A DNA stretch of 64,000 bases from JAEUHZ01 sp964552795 (GCA_964552795.1 CAZKIO010000002.1:186001-250000), one strand, 5' to 3'; counted from the stretch's first letter, positions 45,501 through 52,716 are shown. Numbers and translations: made by a program. The notes: generated by a model from the sequence alone, not told the origin.

Positions 45501-46461
45501 TCCGGCCCGCGATCCGCGGCGCGCGCGCGTCGACGCGGGCCCGCGCGGTCCACGGCCGCGCGTCGTCGCCCGCGAGGCTCAGGCTGCCCTGTGCGTTCCA
45601 CGTGCCGCCCCAGTCCGCGGCGTCCGCGCCGAGGAGATCGAGGAGCGCGCCTGGGTCGATGCCCTCCAGCGTGCCCGACAGCTCGACGTCCCCGCCGTCC
45701 TCGACGCGCACGGAGAGGCGCGCGCGTCCGCCCGCGGCCTCGACGACGGCGTCCGCGTGAATGCGCGCCGCGTCGAAGCGCACCGTCGCCGGCGCGAGCA
45801 CCAGATCCGAGCCCAGGCCCAGGTGCTCGACTTCCAGCACGTTCGCGTCCCAGCGCGCGACGGCGGCGAGCGTGGTCGTGCGGTGCCCGGCGCCCAGGTT
45901 CCAGTCGAACTCCTCGGCGGCGACGTCGATGCGTCCGTCGTGATCCAGGGAGAGCCGCCCGCGCGCAAGGCGGAGCGCGCGCTGACCGGAAAGACGCGCT
46001 CGGACGTCCAGCCGCGCGACGCGCAGCGCCGGGAGCTGCGCCGGGAGCGAGGCCCGCGCGCCGCCGGAGGCGGCCTCGTCCGCAGCGCCCGCCGCGGTCG
46101 AGAGGTCGAGGTCGAGATCGACCGCCTGCGCGCGGATCGCGAGCGCCGGGAGACCGCGGCGCAGGAGGTCGCGGAGCTCGAACTCGACCACGGTGCCGGT
46201 GATCGTCGCCGAACGGATGGTGTGTGGCGCGCCGGCGGGCCGCGCGCGGACCGTCGCGACGCGGATCGCGTGCAGTCCGTCGATCTCGACGCCCTCGAGC
46301 GCGACGTCGAGGTCGAGCACCTGGCGCGCCACGGTGCGGCCCGCGAAGGCGGCGAGAGGTGCGCGCTGGAACCAGGTGGCCGCGGCCAGGGCGACGACCG
46401 TGAGCAGGAGGACCCACGGCCAGCGGCGGCGGCGTTTGGGGCGTGAGGCGTGCGGTTCCAC
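42595..46461 (-). CDS. tamB: TamB-like translocation/lipid-transport protein
   Basis: A 1288-residue AsmA/TamB-family protein. A basic stretch and one membrane helix (about 14-32, 'WPWVLLLTVVALAAATW') anchor it in the inner membrane. Long repeated beta strands fill the periplasmic part. The C-terminal DUF490 domain is clear: 'GDIQVEDGRVVLPASRLRLV', 'GGRIDFNATDPALPRIDIRA', 'LQEDLLLLLLTGRAPGSG', and 'LEIFTGAQVSREGRDTLEMR'. Such proteins bridge the periplasm and carry phospholipid or help barrel proteins insert. GTG start at 46461. It overlaps the TamA-like gene downstream. Confidence 0.9.
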   Translation of the reverse strand: MEPHASRPKRRRRWPWVLLLTVVALAAATWFQRAPLAAFAGRTVARQVLDLDVALEGVEIDGLHAIRVATVRARPAGAPHTIRSATITGTVVEFELRDLLRRGLPALAIRAQAVDLDLDLSTAAGAADEAASGGARASLPAQLPALRVARLDVRARLSGQRALRLARGRLSLDHDGRIDVAAEEFDWNLGAGHRTTTLAAVARWDANVLEVEHLGLGSDLVLAPATVRFDAARIHADAVVEAAGGRARLSVRVEDGGDVELSGTLEGIDPGALLDLLGADAADWGGTWNAQGSLSLAGDDARPWTARARVDARAPRIAGRTLDHLSGSIAIDAARLDLADVDLVVGGNAVRVDLAHLPRALEGGCALLDRSTWMFRGDLGDVGGLLAALDVPDAGRELPPHRLEFAGSLAQGWVGLDRARLTFTGGEIDVAAAGFPIRDDPRSLFTDPALELEARVHCPDLAPLADLFLPRAAAAELDLRGRASGHARVRGTASGPLAVLDLRARDLVLRGAAFEEVDVRAELDAEALRVERLDARGPAGTFVVRGTVDRFPRAVRDLHVQGHARDIAAVAGALGIQAALPRGALDLEVSLSGPLDALAGEFALHGNDLVLGGVSIADLTVSGRSHADGIDLDDLSVLGADARLRLAARIRPGAADALRVCLQSVEVEGLDAIWSLARPCEIELRDGGGHVRDLVLAGAAGEVRADVQIDPAGGCAQIRVLQSRPAALLAALGITVPPDLRLEADLDTAWTLGTDGLRGPIDGSFDLHAPDLAPIDWPNGMRLSGALHAHGALRGSLEDPRAELDLLGTGLRATRPGSTQGVGPARVDARVELGPACTLRRFDVTLGPRSHFTFDGTLGRPDFLASIVRGGWPAAADVPLDLRASIDAADIAPLSFGIEALRRAEGALEGRVLVSGTLAEPRVHGPLRWHEGGLRVEAGLASIAGVDAALRFEGDTLHLDRFEGEFGGAPLLASGSARFSAEGLAADVRLRGKDLPLVRGAEVSVRGDADLTFTARPGDLSLAGTLELREALWTRRFDVWSLPAQLSTSSTGGGLSLPAVRTPPFDALRLDLAVRSNGALRVRSPLAQADLRLDLHVGGTAAYLEPDGDIQVEDGRVVLPASRLRLVGGRIDFNATDPALPRIDIRAEGRASGYDIQVRASGPFNDPLVEVSSVPSALQEDLLLLLLTGRAPGSGSLGVDEDRLVQGVASYLWRDVAYEWFGEAGESFADRLEIFTGAQVSREGRDTLEMRFRVTGDDRRARSAIYLVGERDVYDRENIGIRFVLRRR

Positions 46462-46643
46462 GGGGACCGCGGATGCAGGGCCGGCTCGCCGCGGGATCCC
46501 TGCTTGTAGCGGGCACCGCTACGCCGGGCAAACGGCCGTGCGTACGGATCGCGCAATGCGGCGCTCGCGGTCGTTCCGCGCTCGCCGGTCGCCCGCACGG
46601 GCGCGCGCCGGCTGCGTGAGGCGGCCCTCATGGGCGACGCGGA

Positions 46644-47273
46644 TCAGAGCAATTCGTCGTGCAGAGAGGACACGATCAGGAGCAGGCATCCGCCCTCGGT
46701 CGATTGCACGCCGTGCACGCTGTCGGCCTCGGCGCGCTGGAAGTCGCCGGCGCGCATCGACTCCGCGCCGACGCGCAGATCCCCCTCGAGGACCAGGCAC
46801 TCCTCGGGGGCCGCGTGCCGGTGGGCCGGGTACGCGGCGCCCGGCGCCATGCGCACCAGCATCGTGACGCGGTCGGCGGCTGCGTCGAGGCTGAGCTGGC
46901 GCACGCTGATCCCCTCGATCGCGGTCGGCTGGAACTCGGCCTCGGCCGCGCTCTGGATCGCCAGCGCGCCGCGGGCGGCGGGCGAGCGCTTCCAGCGCTT
47001 CCACACCTGCACGTCGTCGTCCGAGTTCTCGGCAGGGAACGTGCGCACGCGTGCCACGACGCGCTCCCACAGCCCGGGCGGCGGCGGCACCTGCGGCGCG
47101 GCCTCGGTCAGCGCGCGCGCGGTGCGCGCCAGCGACTCGACCTCGCGCGCGCAGACGCGGCACTCGGGCAGGTGCAGCCGCAGGGCGCGCGCCTCCTCCT
47201 CGTCGAGCGCGTCGAGGACGAACAAGGCGGCGCGCTCGCGCAGATCGTCGTCCAGGAACTCGTGCCAGCTCAT
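46644..47273 (-). CDS. ChrR-type zinc/cupin anti-sigma factor
   Basis: A 209-residue two-domain protein. The N-terminal zinc anti-sigma domain has H4 and H34-x3-C38-x2-C41 ('HLPECRVC'). The C-terminal cupin has 'YPAHRHAAPEECLVLEGDL' with H151, H153, E157/E158 and H187. This matches the layout of ChrR, which holds an ECF sigma factor inactive until singlet oxygen or organic peroxide stress releases it. It overlaps the sigma gene by ATGA, so the two are made together. In this case the inducing signal is inferred, not shown. Confidence 0.9.
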   Translation of the reverse strand: MSWHEFLDDDLRERAALFVLDALDEEEARALRLHLPECRVCAREVESLARTARALTEAAPQVPPPPGLWERVVARVRTFPAENSDDDVQVWKRWKRSPAARGALAIQSAAEAEFQPTAIEGISVRQLSLDAAADRVTMLVRMAPGAAYPAHRHAAPEECLVLEGDLRVGAESMRAGDFQRAEADSVHGVQSTEGGCLLLIVSSLHDELL

Positions 47274-47866
47274 GCCGTGCCTCCATCGACGGTGCCGAGC
47301 GCGACCCGCAGGGCGGAGAGGCCCGAGCGGATGCGGGTCTTGACGGTGCCCAGCGGCGCGCCCGACGCGGCCGCGATCTCGCTGTGGGAGAGGCCGCGGA
47401 AGAACGCCGCCTCGATCACGCTGCGCTGCTCGCCGGGCAGCCGCGCCAGCTCGCGGCGGATGATGTCCGCGTGGTCCGCGTCGCTGGCCGCCGAGAACGG
47501 CGAGGGGAAAGGCTCCAGCAGCCCCGGGTGCTCGTCGGCCTGCAACTCGAGCTCCTGGCGCGCGTGGCGCTGCCGCCTGCGGCGCACGTCGATCGCGCGG
47601 GTCCGGGCCATCGTCACGATCCACGTGGCGACGCTGCCCTTGCGCGGATCGTGCCGCCCGGCCTGGCGCCAGACCTGGGAGAAGACCTCGATCACGACGT
47701 CCTCGGCGGCGCCGTCGTCGCGCACGATCTGCTGCGCGATGCCGAGCACGCGCGGGGCGAGCGCGTCGTACAACTTCCGCAACGCGGCCTCCTCGCCGTT
47801 CGCGACGGCGCGGACGGCGTCGATCCACGGGTCCGCGGACGGTGCCGGGTCGTGAGACGGGCGCAT
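47270..47866 (-). CDS. ECF RNA polymerase sigma factor
   Basis: A 198-residue group 4 sigma factor. Region 2 reads 'LYDALAPRVLGIAQQIVRDD', 'AAEDVVIEVFSQVWRQAGRH', and 'ATWIVTMARTRAIDVRRRRQ'. Region 4 reads 'ARLPGEQRSVIEAAFFRGLS' and 'IAAASGAPLGTVKTRIRSGL'. The ATG at 47866 is chosen because TAGGTT ends 10 nt upstream; longer frames extend past this promoter. With its ChrR-like partner it resembles the RpoE/ChrR or SigK type. Its own promoter and that of the divergent DUF4331 operon share an identical 10-mer at matching spacing, so both are likely its targets. Confidence 0.92.
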   Translation of the reverse strand: MRPSHDPAPSADPWIDAVRAVANGEEAALRKLYDALAPRVLGIAQQIVRDDGAAEDVVIEVFSQVWRQAGRHDPRKGSVATWIVTMARTRAIDVRRRRQRHARQELELQADEHPGLLEPFPSPFSAASDADHADIIRRELARLPGEQRSVIEAAFFRGLSHSEIAAASGAPLGTVKTRIRSGLSALRVALGTVDGGTA

Positions 47867-47876
47867 CTCCACGAAC

Positions 47877-47906
47877 AACCTACGCGCGCCGCGGGGCGGC
47901 TGGATG
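47877..47906 (-). promoter_or_regulatory. predicted ECF-dependent promoter of the sigma/anti-sigma operon
   Basis: On the minus strand CATCCAGCCG (47906-47897) is followed after exactly 14 nt by TAGGTT (47882-47877). The -10 ends 10 nt before the ATG at 47866. The same 10-mer and the same 14-nt spacing to TA occur in the divergent promoter at 47966. Confidence 0.6.
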
Positions 47907-47965
47907 TCGGAAAAACGCCGGCGGCGCCCCGGCGGTGCCGCAGGGCGGACGGTCCTGGAGCGCGG

Positions 47966-47995
47966 CATCCAGCCGTGCCGTTCCCCGCGTACTGG
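47966..47995 (+). promoter_or_regulatory. predicted ECF-dependent promoter of the DUF4331 operon
   Basis: CATCCAGCCG (47966-47975) is followed after exactly 14 nt by TACTGG (47990-47995). The spacer also shares CCG and CGCG with the sigma-gene promoter. The predicted leader is about 47 nt to the ATG at 48045. Confidence 0.6.
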
Positions 47996-48044
47996 TCGCG
48001 CCGCCGCCGACGGGATGGGCCGTGGGCGACGCGGCTCGACCCTC

Positions 48045-49529
48045 ATGCGACGAAACCTCTTCACCGGCCGTCTGGCAGCGACGGCCCTCCTGTCGGCCGC
48101 GGCCGCCGCGGCGGCCTCGAGCCACCGCGAGGCGCCCGGGATCACCGAGATCCCCAAGTGCGACGCGACCGACTTCTACGTCTTCCGCAGCTACGAGATC
48201 GGCCGCGCCGACTACGTCACGCTCGTGGCCGGCTACCTGCCGCTGCAGGATCCCTACGGCGGACCGAACTACTTCACGCTCGATCCGGACGCGCTCTACG
48301 AGCTGCACGTCGACAACGACGGCGACGCCAGCGAGGACGTGACCTTCCAGTTCCGCTTCCAGCGCGTGCTGGCCGACATCGCGCTCCCCGTGGGCGCGCC
48401 GGGGGACACGCGCAGCGTCAGCGTCCCGCTGGCGCAGGTCGGAGCGATCGGACCCGGCGCCGCGGACGTGGGCAACCTCAACGTGCGCGAGTCCTTCACC
48501 CTCGACGTCGTGTTCGGCGACCGGCGCACGGGGACGCGCATCCCGGTCCGCGACGCCGCGACGCAGTCGGCCCTCTTCACCAAGCCGGTCGACAACATCG
48601 GCACCAAGTCGATCCCCGAGTACGCGGCCTACGCCGCGCAGCACGTGCGCGAGATCGCGCTGCCCGACAACGGCAGCGGCCGCGCATTCACGGGGCGCGT
48701 CTTCGTGGGACAGCGCAAGGATCCTTTCGTCGTGAACCTCGGCGAGGTGTTCGACCTCGTCAACTTCGTGCCGCTGGGCGATCCCGCCGCGCGCGGCGAC
48801 GACCTCGCGGACAAGAACGTCACCGCGCTGTGCCTGGAGATCCCGATCGAGTACCTCACGCTTGCGGGCCATCCGATCCTGGGTGCCTGGACCAGCGCCA
48901 GCCTGCGGCAGGCGCGCGTCCTCAACCCGCGTCCGCTGTCGCACCCGGACAACCGGGCGACGGTCGAGGGCGGCGCGTGGACGCAGGTCTCGCGGCTCTC
49001 GATGCCGCTCGTCAACGAGGTCGTGATCGGCCTCAAGCACAAGGACCGCTTCAACGCCAGCGAGCCGATCGGGGACGCCCAGTTCGCGCAGTACGTGACG
49101 CACCCCGTGCTGCCGGAGCTGATCGAGATCCTGTTCGGCGGCGCAGGCGTGCAGGCGCCGAACCTCTTCCCGCGCACGGACCTCGTGTCGGTGTTCCTCA
49201 CCGGCGTGTCCGGGCTCAACCAGCCCGCGGGCGTGGTCGCCGCGGAGATGCAGCGTCTGAACACCTCGATCGCGCCCGTCCCGGCGCGCGACCAGCAGCG
49301 CCTGGGCGTTCTCGCCGGCGACCTGGCGGGGTTCCCCAACGGGCGGCGCCCGGGCGACGACGTCGTCGACATGGCCCTGTCGGTCGTGATGGGGGTGCTG
49401 CTCGACGCCGCGGACGCGCCGTCGGGGCAGTTGCCCTATACGGACGGCGCGTACGTCGACGCCGCGTTCTTCGACGAGACGTTCCCCTATCTGCGGACGC
49501 CGATCCCCGGCTCCCCGCGCAGGAAGTGA
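48045..49529 (+). CDS. secreted DUF4331 protein
   Basis: A 494-residue exported protein of unknown function. The ATG at 48045 gives a signal peptide ('LFTGRLAATALLSAAAAAAA') followed by the family hallmark SSHREAP. 'KCDATDFYVFRSYEIGR' and 'LYELHVDNDGDASEDVTFQF' belong to DUF4331. 'FTKPVDNIGTKSIPEYAAYA' and 'NFVPLGDPAARGDDLADKNV' continue it. Near the C-terminus 'GRRPGDDVVDMALSVVMGVL' is conserved in the family. It is the first gene of a three-gene operon with a lipoprotein and DUF4198, facing an ECF/ChrR pair; stress-induced metal or redox handling is plausible but unproven. Confidence 0.88.
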   Translation: MRRNLFTGRLAATALLSAAAAAAASSHREAPGITEIPKCDATDFYVFRSYEIGRADYVTLVAGYLPLQDPYGGPNYFTLDPDALYELHVDNDGDASEDVTFQFRFQRVLADIALPVGAPGDTRSVSVPLAQVGAIGPGAADVGNLNVRESFTLDVVFGDRRTGTRIPVRDAATQSALFTKPVDNIGTKSIPEYAAYAAQHVREIALPDNGSGRAFTGRVFVGQRKDPFVVNLGEVFDLVNFVPLGDPAARGDDLADKNVTALCLEIPIEYLTLAGHPILGAWTSASLRQARVLNPRPLSHPDNRATVEGGAWTQVSRLSMPLVNEVVIGLKHKDRFNASEPIGDAQFAQYVTHPVLPELIEILFGGAGVQAPNLFPRTDLVSVFLTGVSGLNQPAGVVAAEMQRLNTSIAPVPARDQQRLGVLAGDLAGFPNGRRPGDDVVDMALSVVMGVLLDAADAPSGQLPYTDGAYVDAAFFDETFPYLRTPIPGSPRRK

Positions 49530-49538
49530 GGCCGCGCC

Positions 49539-49754
49539 ATGCAACGTTCCACACTCGCTGCGATCGCAGTCCTGGCCCTCGCGTGCGCGTGCGGCGGCGG
49601 CGGTTCGCAGGGTGCCGCCGCGCCGTCCGGCAACGCGCTCGTCCAAGACCTGATCCGCAACCAGACCAGCGAGTCGGCCGAGCCGGTCGACATCAACGGC
49701 CTGGACCTCGCGTTCAGCACGGATCCGGAGGCGTTCGCGGGGGTGCTGCCGTGA
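49539..49754 (+). CDS. small lipoprotein
   Basis: A 71-residue predicted lipoprotein. 'TLAAIAVLALACACGGGG' is a lipoprotein-type signal with Cys16 or Cys18 as the lipidated residue. The rest is a short acidic polar segment ('LVQDLIRNQTSESAEPVDIN'). It lies 9 nt after DUF4331 and overlaps DUF4198 by GTGA. Its fixed place suggests a partner role to one of them. No family recognised. Confidence 0.7.
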   Translation: MQRSTLAAIAVLALACACGGGGSQGAAAPSGNALVQDLIRNQTSESAEPVDINGLDLAFSTDPEAFAGVLP

Positions 49755-50581
49755 GCGTCCGGCGAGCCGTGGGGCGCCTCGCGTGCCTGCTCCTGGCCCT
49801 GGGGCTCTCGGGAACCTCGGACGCGCACGACTTCTGGATCGAGCCGTCCACCTACCGTCCCGGGCTCGGAGCACGGATCGACCTCGTGCTGCGCGTCGGC
49901 GAGGGTTTCGCGGGGGAGGTCGTCCCGCGCGACGAGCGCCGGCTCGTGCGCTTCGACGCGTGGAACGCGGCCGCGGGCCTGCAACCGGTCCTAGGCCTCG
50001 ACGGGCGCTCGCCGGCCGGCCACCTGCGGATGGAACAGGCGGGCGTGTGGGTGCTCGGCTACCGCAGCCACCCGAACGCGCTCACCCTGGAGGCCGCGGC
50101 GTTCGAGCGCTACCTCGTCGAAGAGGGCCTCGAGCACGTCGTGGCCGAGCGCAAGGCGCGCGGCGAGTCGTCGAAGCCGGGACGCGAGATCTACGCGCGC
50201 TGTGCCAAGGCGCTGGTCGTCGCGCGCGGCGAGCAGCCCCTCGACGCGGCGCAGTCGGGCGGCTTCGATCGGTTGCTCGGATTCCCGCTGGAGATCGTGC
50301 CGGAAGAGAATCCCGCGCTCCGCAGGCCCGGGGACCCGCTGAACGTGCGCGTCTTGTGGCAGGACCGGCCGCTCGCCGGCGCGCTGCTCGGCCTGCAGTC
50401 GAGGCCACCGGTCGCCGCGCGCCAGGTCCGCACGGACCGCGAGGGGCGCGCGGTCTTCGCGCTGTCGCAGGCCGGGCCGCACCTCCTGCACGTCGTGCAC
50501 ATGGTGCGCGCTCCCCAAGGCTCGGATCACGACTGGGAATCGCAGTGGGCCTCGCTGACCTTCGACGTCGCAGGACCCTAG
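49751..50581 (+). CDS. secreted DUF4198-like protein
   Basis: A 276-residue exported protein. A signal peptide ('AVGRLACLLLALGLSGTSDA') is followed by the DUF4198 hallmark 'HDFWIEPSTYRPGLGARIDL', then 'GVWVLGYRSHPNALTLEAAA' and a C-terminal Ig-like part ('GDPLNVRVLWQDRPLAGALL', 'TDREGRAVFALSQAGPHLL'). DUF4198 proteins often accompany nickel, cobalt or other metal uptake systems. The N-terminal His after cleavage could serve as a metal ligand; this is inference. GTG start overlaps the preceding stop. A strong hairpin follows the operon. Confidence 0.85.
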   Translation: MSVRRAVGRLACLLLALGLSGTSDAHDFWIEPSTYRPGLGARIDLVLRVGEGFAGEVVPRDERRLVRFDAWNAAAGLQPVLGLDGRSPAGHLRMEQAGVWVLGYRSHPNALTLEAAAFERYLVEEGLEHVVAERKARGESSKPGREIYARCAKALVVARGEQPLDAAQSGGFDRLLGFPLEIVPEENPALRRPGDPLNVRVLWQDRPLAGALLGLQSRPPVAARQVRTDREGRAVFALSQAGPHLLHVVHMVRAPQGSDHDWESQWASLTFDVAGP

Positions 50582-50607
50582 CCGCCCGTGGAGGAACCGT
50601 CGGCTCC

Positions 50608-50645
50608 GGCGGCGTGGGGCTCGCCCCGACGAACCCCACGCCGCC
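50608..50645 (+). terminator. 12-bp perfect hairpin after the DUF4331 operon
   Basis: GGCGGCGTGGGG (50608-50619) and its exact reverse complement (50634-50645) enclose a 14-nt loop, 27 nt after the DUF4198 stop. It is the most likely end of the operon transcript, although no T-run follows. Confidence 0.55.
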
Positions 50646-50650
50646 TCGCG

Positions 50651-50684
50651 ACGGGCCTCTCTCCACGGGCCTCTCTCCACGGGC
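50651..50684. repeat. 14-bp tandem repeat, two copies and a partial third
   Basis: ACGGGCCTCTCTCC occurs at 50651-50664 and again, identical, at 50665-50678. ACGGGC begins a third partial copy. It lies between the hairpin and the promoter of the next gene. Confidence 0.7.
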
Positions 50685-50746
50685 TGCCGACCGGCGCGCC
50701 GGCGTGCGGCGGGGAAGTTCGCGGGTTACCCGGCATCGATCCGCGG

Positions 50747-50752
50747 TAGAGT
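50747..50752 (+). promoter_or_regulatory. candidate -10 element (TAGAGT)
   Basis: TAGAGT lies 38 nt before the ATG at 50791. The predicted leader contains GGAGCGAGG. Confidence 0.4.
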
Positions 50753-50790
50753 GCCGCTCCCGGCGCTCGTGCCGGAGCGAGGCCGTGCCC

Positions 50791-51588
50791 ATGCGCTCCC
50801 TGCCGTTGCTCGCGTTCCTGTGCTGCGCCTGCGCGTCGACCCCCGTGCTGGACCTCGCGCCCTTGCCCGAGGGGCGCGCGGTCGCCGTTCAGTATGCGTC
50901 GCGCCTTGCGCCGCACGTGGCGGCGCCACCGGGACCGTCCGGTGCGGACCCGGTCGCCGCGGAACCGACGGACGGGACGCAGGTGCGCATCGGCTGCCGC
51001 TTGTACGCGATCGATGCGGCGTCCGCGCCCTTGACGTCCGCGGGCGACGCCGTGTTCGGGCGGGTCCTGGAGCGCGCGGCGTTCGAGCGCACGCTGGAGG
51101 GCTGGATGGCCGCCGGCGCGGCCACGACCGTGTCGCGCCCGAGCCTCGTCCTGCCCAGCGGGCGCGGCGCGACGCTGTCGGTGCTGACGCAGATCGCGTA
51201 CGTCGCGGCGTTCGACGTGAAGCCGGTGCACTCCGCGCGGATCGCCGACCCGAACGTGGCGACGGTCGACGACGGGTTCGTGATCGACGTGCGCGCGCGC
51301 GCCGGAGAACCGTCCGCTCCGATCGACCTCGACGTCGCGCTGCGGCAGACCGAGCTCGTGATGCCGCTGCTCGAGGGCGACGCGCGCCTGCCCGGAACCC
51401 GGCAGTCGGTCACCATCCAGGTTCCGATCGCGCTGCGGCAGGACCTCGCGGCCCAGGTCGCGCTCGGCGCGGGCGACGTGCTGGTCCTCGGCGGGCTCTT
51501 CGAGGGCCAGGGCGGGCGGCGCATCGTGGCCGTGTTCGAAGCGCGCGTCGTCGAGCCGGCCGCCTTCGCCCTGGCGCGCGACCGCTGA
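50791..51588 (+). CDS. lipoprotein-like protein with secretin-type C-terminal region
   Basis: A 265-residue predicted exported protein. The N-terminal signal ('RSLPLLAFLCCACAS') has three Cys, so the lipidation site is unclear. Residues about 120-260 show 'LSVLTQIAYVAAFDVKPV', 'VDDGFVIDVRARAGEPSAPI', 'DVALRQTELVMPLLEG', 'SVTIQVPIALRQDLAAQVAL', and 'GAGDVLVLGGLFEGQGGRR'. The last two resemble the secretin signature (Q-x-P...V..G..LVLGGL). It is far too short for a full secretin (usually over 500 residues) and has no N0-N3 domains. It could be a pilotin-like or decayed secretin fragment; function unknown. Confidence 0.6.
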   Translation: MRSLPLLAFLCCACASTPVLDLAPLPEGRAVAVQYASRLAPHVAAPPGPSGADPVAAEPTDGTQVRIGCRLYAIDAASAPLTSAGDAVFGRVLERAAFERTLEGWMAAGAATTVSRPSLVLPSGRGATLSVLTQIAYVAAFDVKPVHSARIADPNVATVDDGFVIDVRARAGEPSAPIDLDVALRQTELVMPLLEGDARLPGTRQSVTIQVPIALRQDLAAQVALGAGDVLVLGGLFEGQGGRRIVAVFEARVVEPAAFALARDR

Positions 51589-51597
51589 TGCGCGGCC

Positions 51598-52638
51598 TCA
51601 GGCGTCGTCGTCGTCCTCGGCCAGGTCGGGGTCCGTGCCGATGAACTCCGCGAGCAGCACCGTGGCGTAGCTGCCCTTGGGCAGGCGGAACGTCAGGCGC
51701 AGTCCGTCCGCGACCGGTTCGAGGCCGAAGTCCGCGGGGAACACGCGGGCCGCGCGGCGCGAGCCCAGGAGGCGCGAGCGTTCCAGCTCCTCCCACGTGA
51801 CGCCGCTCGACTCCAGCAGTCGTTCCTCGACGCGGGCCGGCTCGCCGCTCGCACGTCGCATCCTCGATCCGAACAGCGGTCCGGTCGCGGAGATCTCGCG
51901 GCGCCCGGCCCGGCCGGACTCGGCGGCCTCGTCCTGCACGTCGAAGAGCGCGCCGTTGTCGAGCTTCTTGGCGACGTCGCCGCGCAGGATGCGCGGGAAC
52001 GTGCCCGCCGCCAGGCGCTCGACGAGCCAGGCGTTGAAGCGCTCGGCCTGCCACGCGGTGCGGTGCAGGTTCGACAACCAGTCGCGCCGGCCGTCGCGCA
52101 GGCGTTCCCGTCCCTTCTGCACGTTGCGCGCGTTCTCGCCGAGGCGCTGCGCGCCGTAGAAGTTCGGCAGGCCGCGCTCGGCGACGGCCTCCGCGATCGC
52201 GCGCGCGCGTTCGGCGGCATCCTCGACCGTCGCGCGGATCACGACCTCGAACGCGTTGCCGACGAGGTGGCCGCGCCGCAGCTTGTTGGCGTGCCGGCGC
52301 GCCCACAGGACCTCGCCCGGCAGGGCCGCGGCCGCGCGGCGCGCCACCTCGTCCACGTCGGCGCGCGGCACGGGCACCGAGAAGGTCTGTTCCGCGACGG
52401 ACACGCGGTCCTTGAGGCCCGCGACGCCCACGTCGAAGCGCCGCACGTCGAAGGCGCGCGCGAGACGTTCGACCAGCTCGGGCGTGGTGTGCCCCGCGCG
52501 GCGGTGGCGCAGGTAGACGTGCTCGCCCGTCCCGGAGGGTTCGTAGAGCGGCACCTCGCGGACGACGAAGTCCGCGGGCTCGCGCTTGATGTGCCCGCCG
52601 GTGGGGGAGAGGTCGGCGCAGATGCGGGGCAGGCTCAC
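51598..52638 (-). CDS. truD: tRNA pseudouridine synthase D
   Basis: A 346-residue enzyme making pseudouridine-13 in tRNA-Glu and others. 'HIKREPADFVVREVPLYEPS' (N-terminal), 'GVAGLKDRVSVAEQTFSV' with catalytic Asp77 in GLKD, and 'PNFYGAQRLGENARNVQKGR' are family signatures. The GTG at 52638 is preferred because TATCCT ends 8 nt before it and the longer frame is non-conserved. It is divergent, across 78 bp, from another tRNA-related gene. The acidic tail EDDDDA is unusual but harmless-looking. Confidence 0.92.
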   Translation of the reverse strand: MSLPRICADLSPTGGHIKREPADFVVREVPLYEPSGTGEHVYLRHRRAGHTTPELVERLARAFDVRRFDVGVAGLKDRVSVAEQTFSVPVPRADVDEVARRAAAALPGEVLWARRHANKLRRGHLVGNAFEVVIRATVEDAAERARAIAEAVAERGLPNFYGAQRLGENARNVQKGRERLRDGRRDWLSNLHRTAWQAERFNAWLVERLAAGTFPRILRGDVAKKLDNGALFDVQDEAAESGRAGRREISATGPLFGSRMRRASGEPARVEERLLESSGVTWEELERSRLLGSRRAARVFPADFGLEPVADGLRLTFRLPKGSYATVLLAEFIGTDPDLAEDDDDA

Positions 52639-52646
52639 GGAGCGAG

Positions 52647-52652
52647 AGGATA
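52647..52652 (-). promoter_or_regulatory. -10 element (TATCCT), leaderless promoter of truD
   Basis: TATCCT ends 8 nt before the GTG start of truD on the minus strand. Confidence 0.55.
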
Positions 52653-52704
52653 GCGGCCGGGCTCGATCGTGCGCGCGGCATTCGTCGGGGCGCCGGGCAG
52701 GCGC

Positions 52705-52710
52705 TAGAAC
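52705..52710 (+). promoter_or_regulatory. -10 element (TAGAAC), leaderless promoter
   Basis: TAGAAC ends 6 nt before the GTG at 52717. It is a weaker match to TANNNT (last base C). Confidence 0.45.
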
Positions 52711-52716
52711 GGACGC

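Noticed and set aside
40580..46446. Very long plus-strand frames opposite tamA-like and tamB genes
   Set aside because: Glu/Arg/Gln-rich translations mirror the GC skew of the real minus-strand genes. No conserved domain.
50651..50684. CRISPR-like array
   Set aside because: Units are directly adjacent 14-mers with no spacers and no cas genes nearby.
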